From Paenimyroides tangerinum (GTDB lineage Bacteria > Bacteroidota > Bacteroidia > Flavobacteriales > Flavobacteriaceae), in the NCBI RefSeq assembly GCF_003865405.1, contig NZ_RQVQ01000004.1, positions 62,001 through 126,000 on the forward strand: a DNA stretch of 64,000 nucleotides. Direction: 5' to 3'. The position numbers and the translations under genes are program-made. The notes beneath the pieces were generated by a model. That model did not search any database. It was not told the origin of the DNA and saw only the letters and a program-made list of their open reading frames with translations. Positions 62,024 through 64,000 of this stretch are shown one piece after another; position 1 is the first letter of the stretch; each line of letters starts with the position of its first letter.

Positions 62024-64000
62024 AATTTAAATGTTTCCTTTTTTTATTTTTCTTTACTCAATTATTGTTTGCTCAATATATTGATACAAAAGTTATTACA
62101 GTAAACGAAGGTCTGTTTTCTAATAATATTCAAAAAACATTTATTGATTCTGAAGGAACTTTTATGGATTGGTTCACGCGCAGGTTTGTCTAAGAAAAAG
62201 ATGAATTCTTTTGAAATTGTTGGTGAAGCTACAAAACATAAATTCAATAATATTTTTGATATTACTGAAGATGAAAATAAGAAAATGTGGATTGCTGGAT
62301 ATGGTCAAGGAATTCTATGTTTTGATAAATATTCAAGTCGTCTTATTAATACTAAAAATGGTTTAGTAAATGATTTTGTGAGAGTTGTTTTTCCTTTTAA
62401 GGATAAAATTTATGCAGGTACTTTAAATGGTATTTCAATTATTTCTAAAGATGATTTTTCTATTATCAATCCAAGTTTTATCCAAAATCCAAATTACGAT
62501 TTTAGCGTTTCAAGTTTTTTTGAAATTAATGATAAAGTTTATGTTACAACTATAAATGACGGCTTGTATGTAATTGAAAATGATGAACTAATAAAGGTTA
62601 ATGATATTAAAAAAATATTTTCATCTTATGTATGGAAAGGTAATATTTATTTGGGAACAGAAACAGAATTGTTGATTGTAGATTCAGAAAAATTTGAAAT
62701 TATTACCAAATATCAAGTTCCAAGTGTTTGGCAATTTTATCCGTATAAAGGTAAAATGTGTTTTATTTCTTCGGGTATTTATGATAATGATGGAGGAATA
62801 TATCGCTTGGAAGATGAAAAATTAGTGAATCGTGTTGTTCCTTTAAAAGTTCCTTTTTTAGATTTGAAAAGTTTTGCTTATGATAATAAGAATGAATTTC
62901 TTTATATTGGAACTCAAAATAATGGATTGATTCAAGTGAATTTGAATGCATCTATTTTTTATCAAAATGGGTATGGTAAAGTTTATTCGTTACTTTTTGA
63001 TAGAAATAAAGAATATGTTTTTCATGATAAAGGTTTAAGTATTATAACTAATAATGAATCAACCAAGAATGTAAGTTTACATGAGTTTAAAAAATATCAA
63101 GAAAAAAATGATGATAAGTTTAAAGATTATACGATAATTACTAATCATTTTTATCCTATTGATTATAATATTCCTGAAAATAGAATTATATTTTATAATT
63201 CATTAATAAATAAAAACACCATTTGGGTATCTTCAAATATTGGAATGTTTGAACTTGATTTAAACGGAAAAATCACTAAATATCATCCTATCCACGTTTT
63301 TATTTTTACTTTTTTTGAAGGAAAGTTGACAACAGTTGTTCCTTATGGAGGAATTCGAATTTTTGAAAATATCAATACTATGGAAAATAAATATTTCCAT
63401 AATTGGAATAATCCAAATATTCCAGCAGATATTGTTTCGATTGCGAATTTTGATAATGCTCTTTATTTTGCTTCCGCTTTGACTGGTTTGTATGAATACA
63501 AAAATGGAGTTTTTAAATCTTTTTTAGTTTCAAAAGAATTCACTGAACCTAAATTAAAAAGAATTACAAAATCAAATAATGGGAATTTAATCATTGTAAC
63601 TGATTTTAATGATGTGTATGAGTTTGATGTAAATCAATCACCAATTAAAATAATTCGCCATATAAATCATCAAAAAATAAAGGGAAGTACAACAGCATTT
63701 GTAAGTGAAATCGAGGGTATTTTATATGTTGGAACTAATTTAGGAATAAATGTTTTCAAAGAAAATAAATATTTCTTTATTAATAAGAGTCAAGGTTTTA
63801 CAAATTATAACATAAATAAAGCAATTACATTTGACTCAAAATTATTTGTGTTAACTTCTAATGGTTATTATGTTTTAGATAATTCGAATTTTAAAAACAA
63901 AAAGCAAACGATTAATTTTGCAAAAATTACAAAAATTCTAGTTAATAATAAAAAACTAGATGATTCTACTATTAATAATATTTCAAATGGTTTAGTTTTA
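62020..64000 (+). pseudogene. Propeller-type sensor histidine kinase, frameshifted near its 5' end and cut by the window edge
   Basis: Starts in the regulator's stop codon (ATGA). The first frame gives a signal peptide (M-K-F-K-C-F, cleavage near L-F-A-Q) and the opening of a two-component-regulator propeller (V-N-E-G-L-F-S-N-N-I-Q, I-D-S-E-G-T), then hits TAA at 62191. From 62162 the +1 frame continues L-W-I-G-S-R-A-G-L-S-K-K-K and stays open to base 64000, with further propeller repeats (M-W-I-A-G-Y-G-Q-G-I, Y-I-G-T-Q-N-N-G-L, I-W-V-S-S-N-I-G-M). One extra T in the run at 62160-62163 explains it. Kinase domain expected beyond the window. Real decay, phase variation or sequencing error cannot be distinguished. 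Confidence 0.75.

Noticed and set aside
1..64000. tRNA, rRNA, tmRNA, RNase P RNA, prophage, IS element or defence island
   Set aside because: Looked for in all gaps by eye; no cloverleaf, rRNA-like block, transposase, integrase or defence gene was seen.

Overview
The window is a stretch of chromosome from a member of the Bacteroidota, most likely the Flavobacteriaceae. The base composition is very AT-rich, and gene starts lack Shine-Dalgarno sequences. Many genes are preceded by the Bacteroidota promoter -7 element TAnnTTTG, in some cases with a TTTG box about 19 bp upstream. The gene set fits this group: BshC (bacillithiol), DUF5606, an M64 peptidase, LytTR/LytS-type two-component pairs, carboxypeptidase-regulatory-like secreted proteins and a tricorn-like S41 protease. 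No rRNA, tRNA, CRISPR array, transposase or phage gene was seen. Genes are dense, and most transcription units end in strong hairpin terminators, several shared by convergent genes.

Layout. 0-12.4 kb: end of a META-domain lipoprotein, an MFS exporter, meaB, a DsbA-family oxidoreductase, pyrD, a LysE-type exporter and HMG-CoA lyase; then an ABC exporter with truA, and an operon of M64 peptidase, phosphoesterase, bestrophin-like channel and DUF2461. 12.5-20.5 kb: a LytTR/LytS pair, a large FUSC membrane protein, def, DUF5606, mazG and hemN. 20.8-26.6 kb: a lineage-specific block of secreted proteins, lipoproteins and one polytopic membrane protein of unknown function, including a decayed copy of a lipoprotein gene. 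26.6-32.7 kb: fahA, glyA and the tricorn-like protease. 32.8-40.8 kb: a complete histidine operon read on the minus strand (hisG-D-C-[four-helix-bundle protein]-B-H-A-F-IE) behind a His-rich leader peptide and attenuator. 40.8-46 kb: two paralogous secreted proteins, a CoA-binding protein, a sodium:solute symporter and recR. 46-54 kb: TonB-C-like secreted proteins flanking a DUF4349 lipoprotein, mtnN and metK (the latter behind a SAM-II riboswitch), two beta-carbonic anhydrases and a DUF4142 lipoprotein. 54-64 kb: bshC, a lytic transglycosylase, a hydrolase, a small GNAT-like protein, mtaB, a peptide-binding lipoprotein, and a LytTR regulator coupled to a propeller-type sensor kinase that carries a one-base frameshift and runs off the window.

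The most informative non-coding structure is: (i) the his leader peptide and attenuator, plus a family of related imperfect palindromes in every real spacer of the his operon; (ii) the SAM-II aptamer on metK; (iii) a CRP/FNR-type palindrome at class II position in front of hemN; (iv) a possible small RNA with a perfect -7 box between the DUF2461 gene and the LytTR regulator; (v) two copies of a GC-richer palindromic interspersed repeat. Several of these fit known families. The his-spacer repeat family and the small RNA candidate are the least explained.
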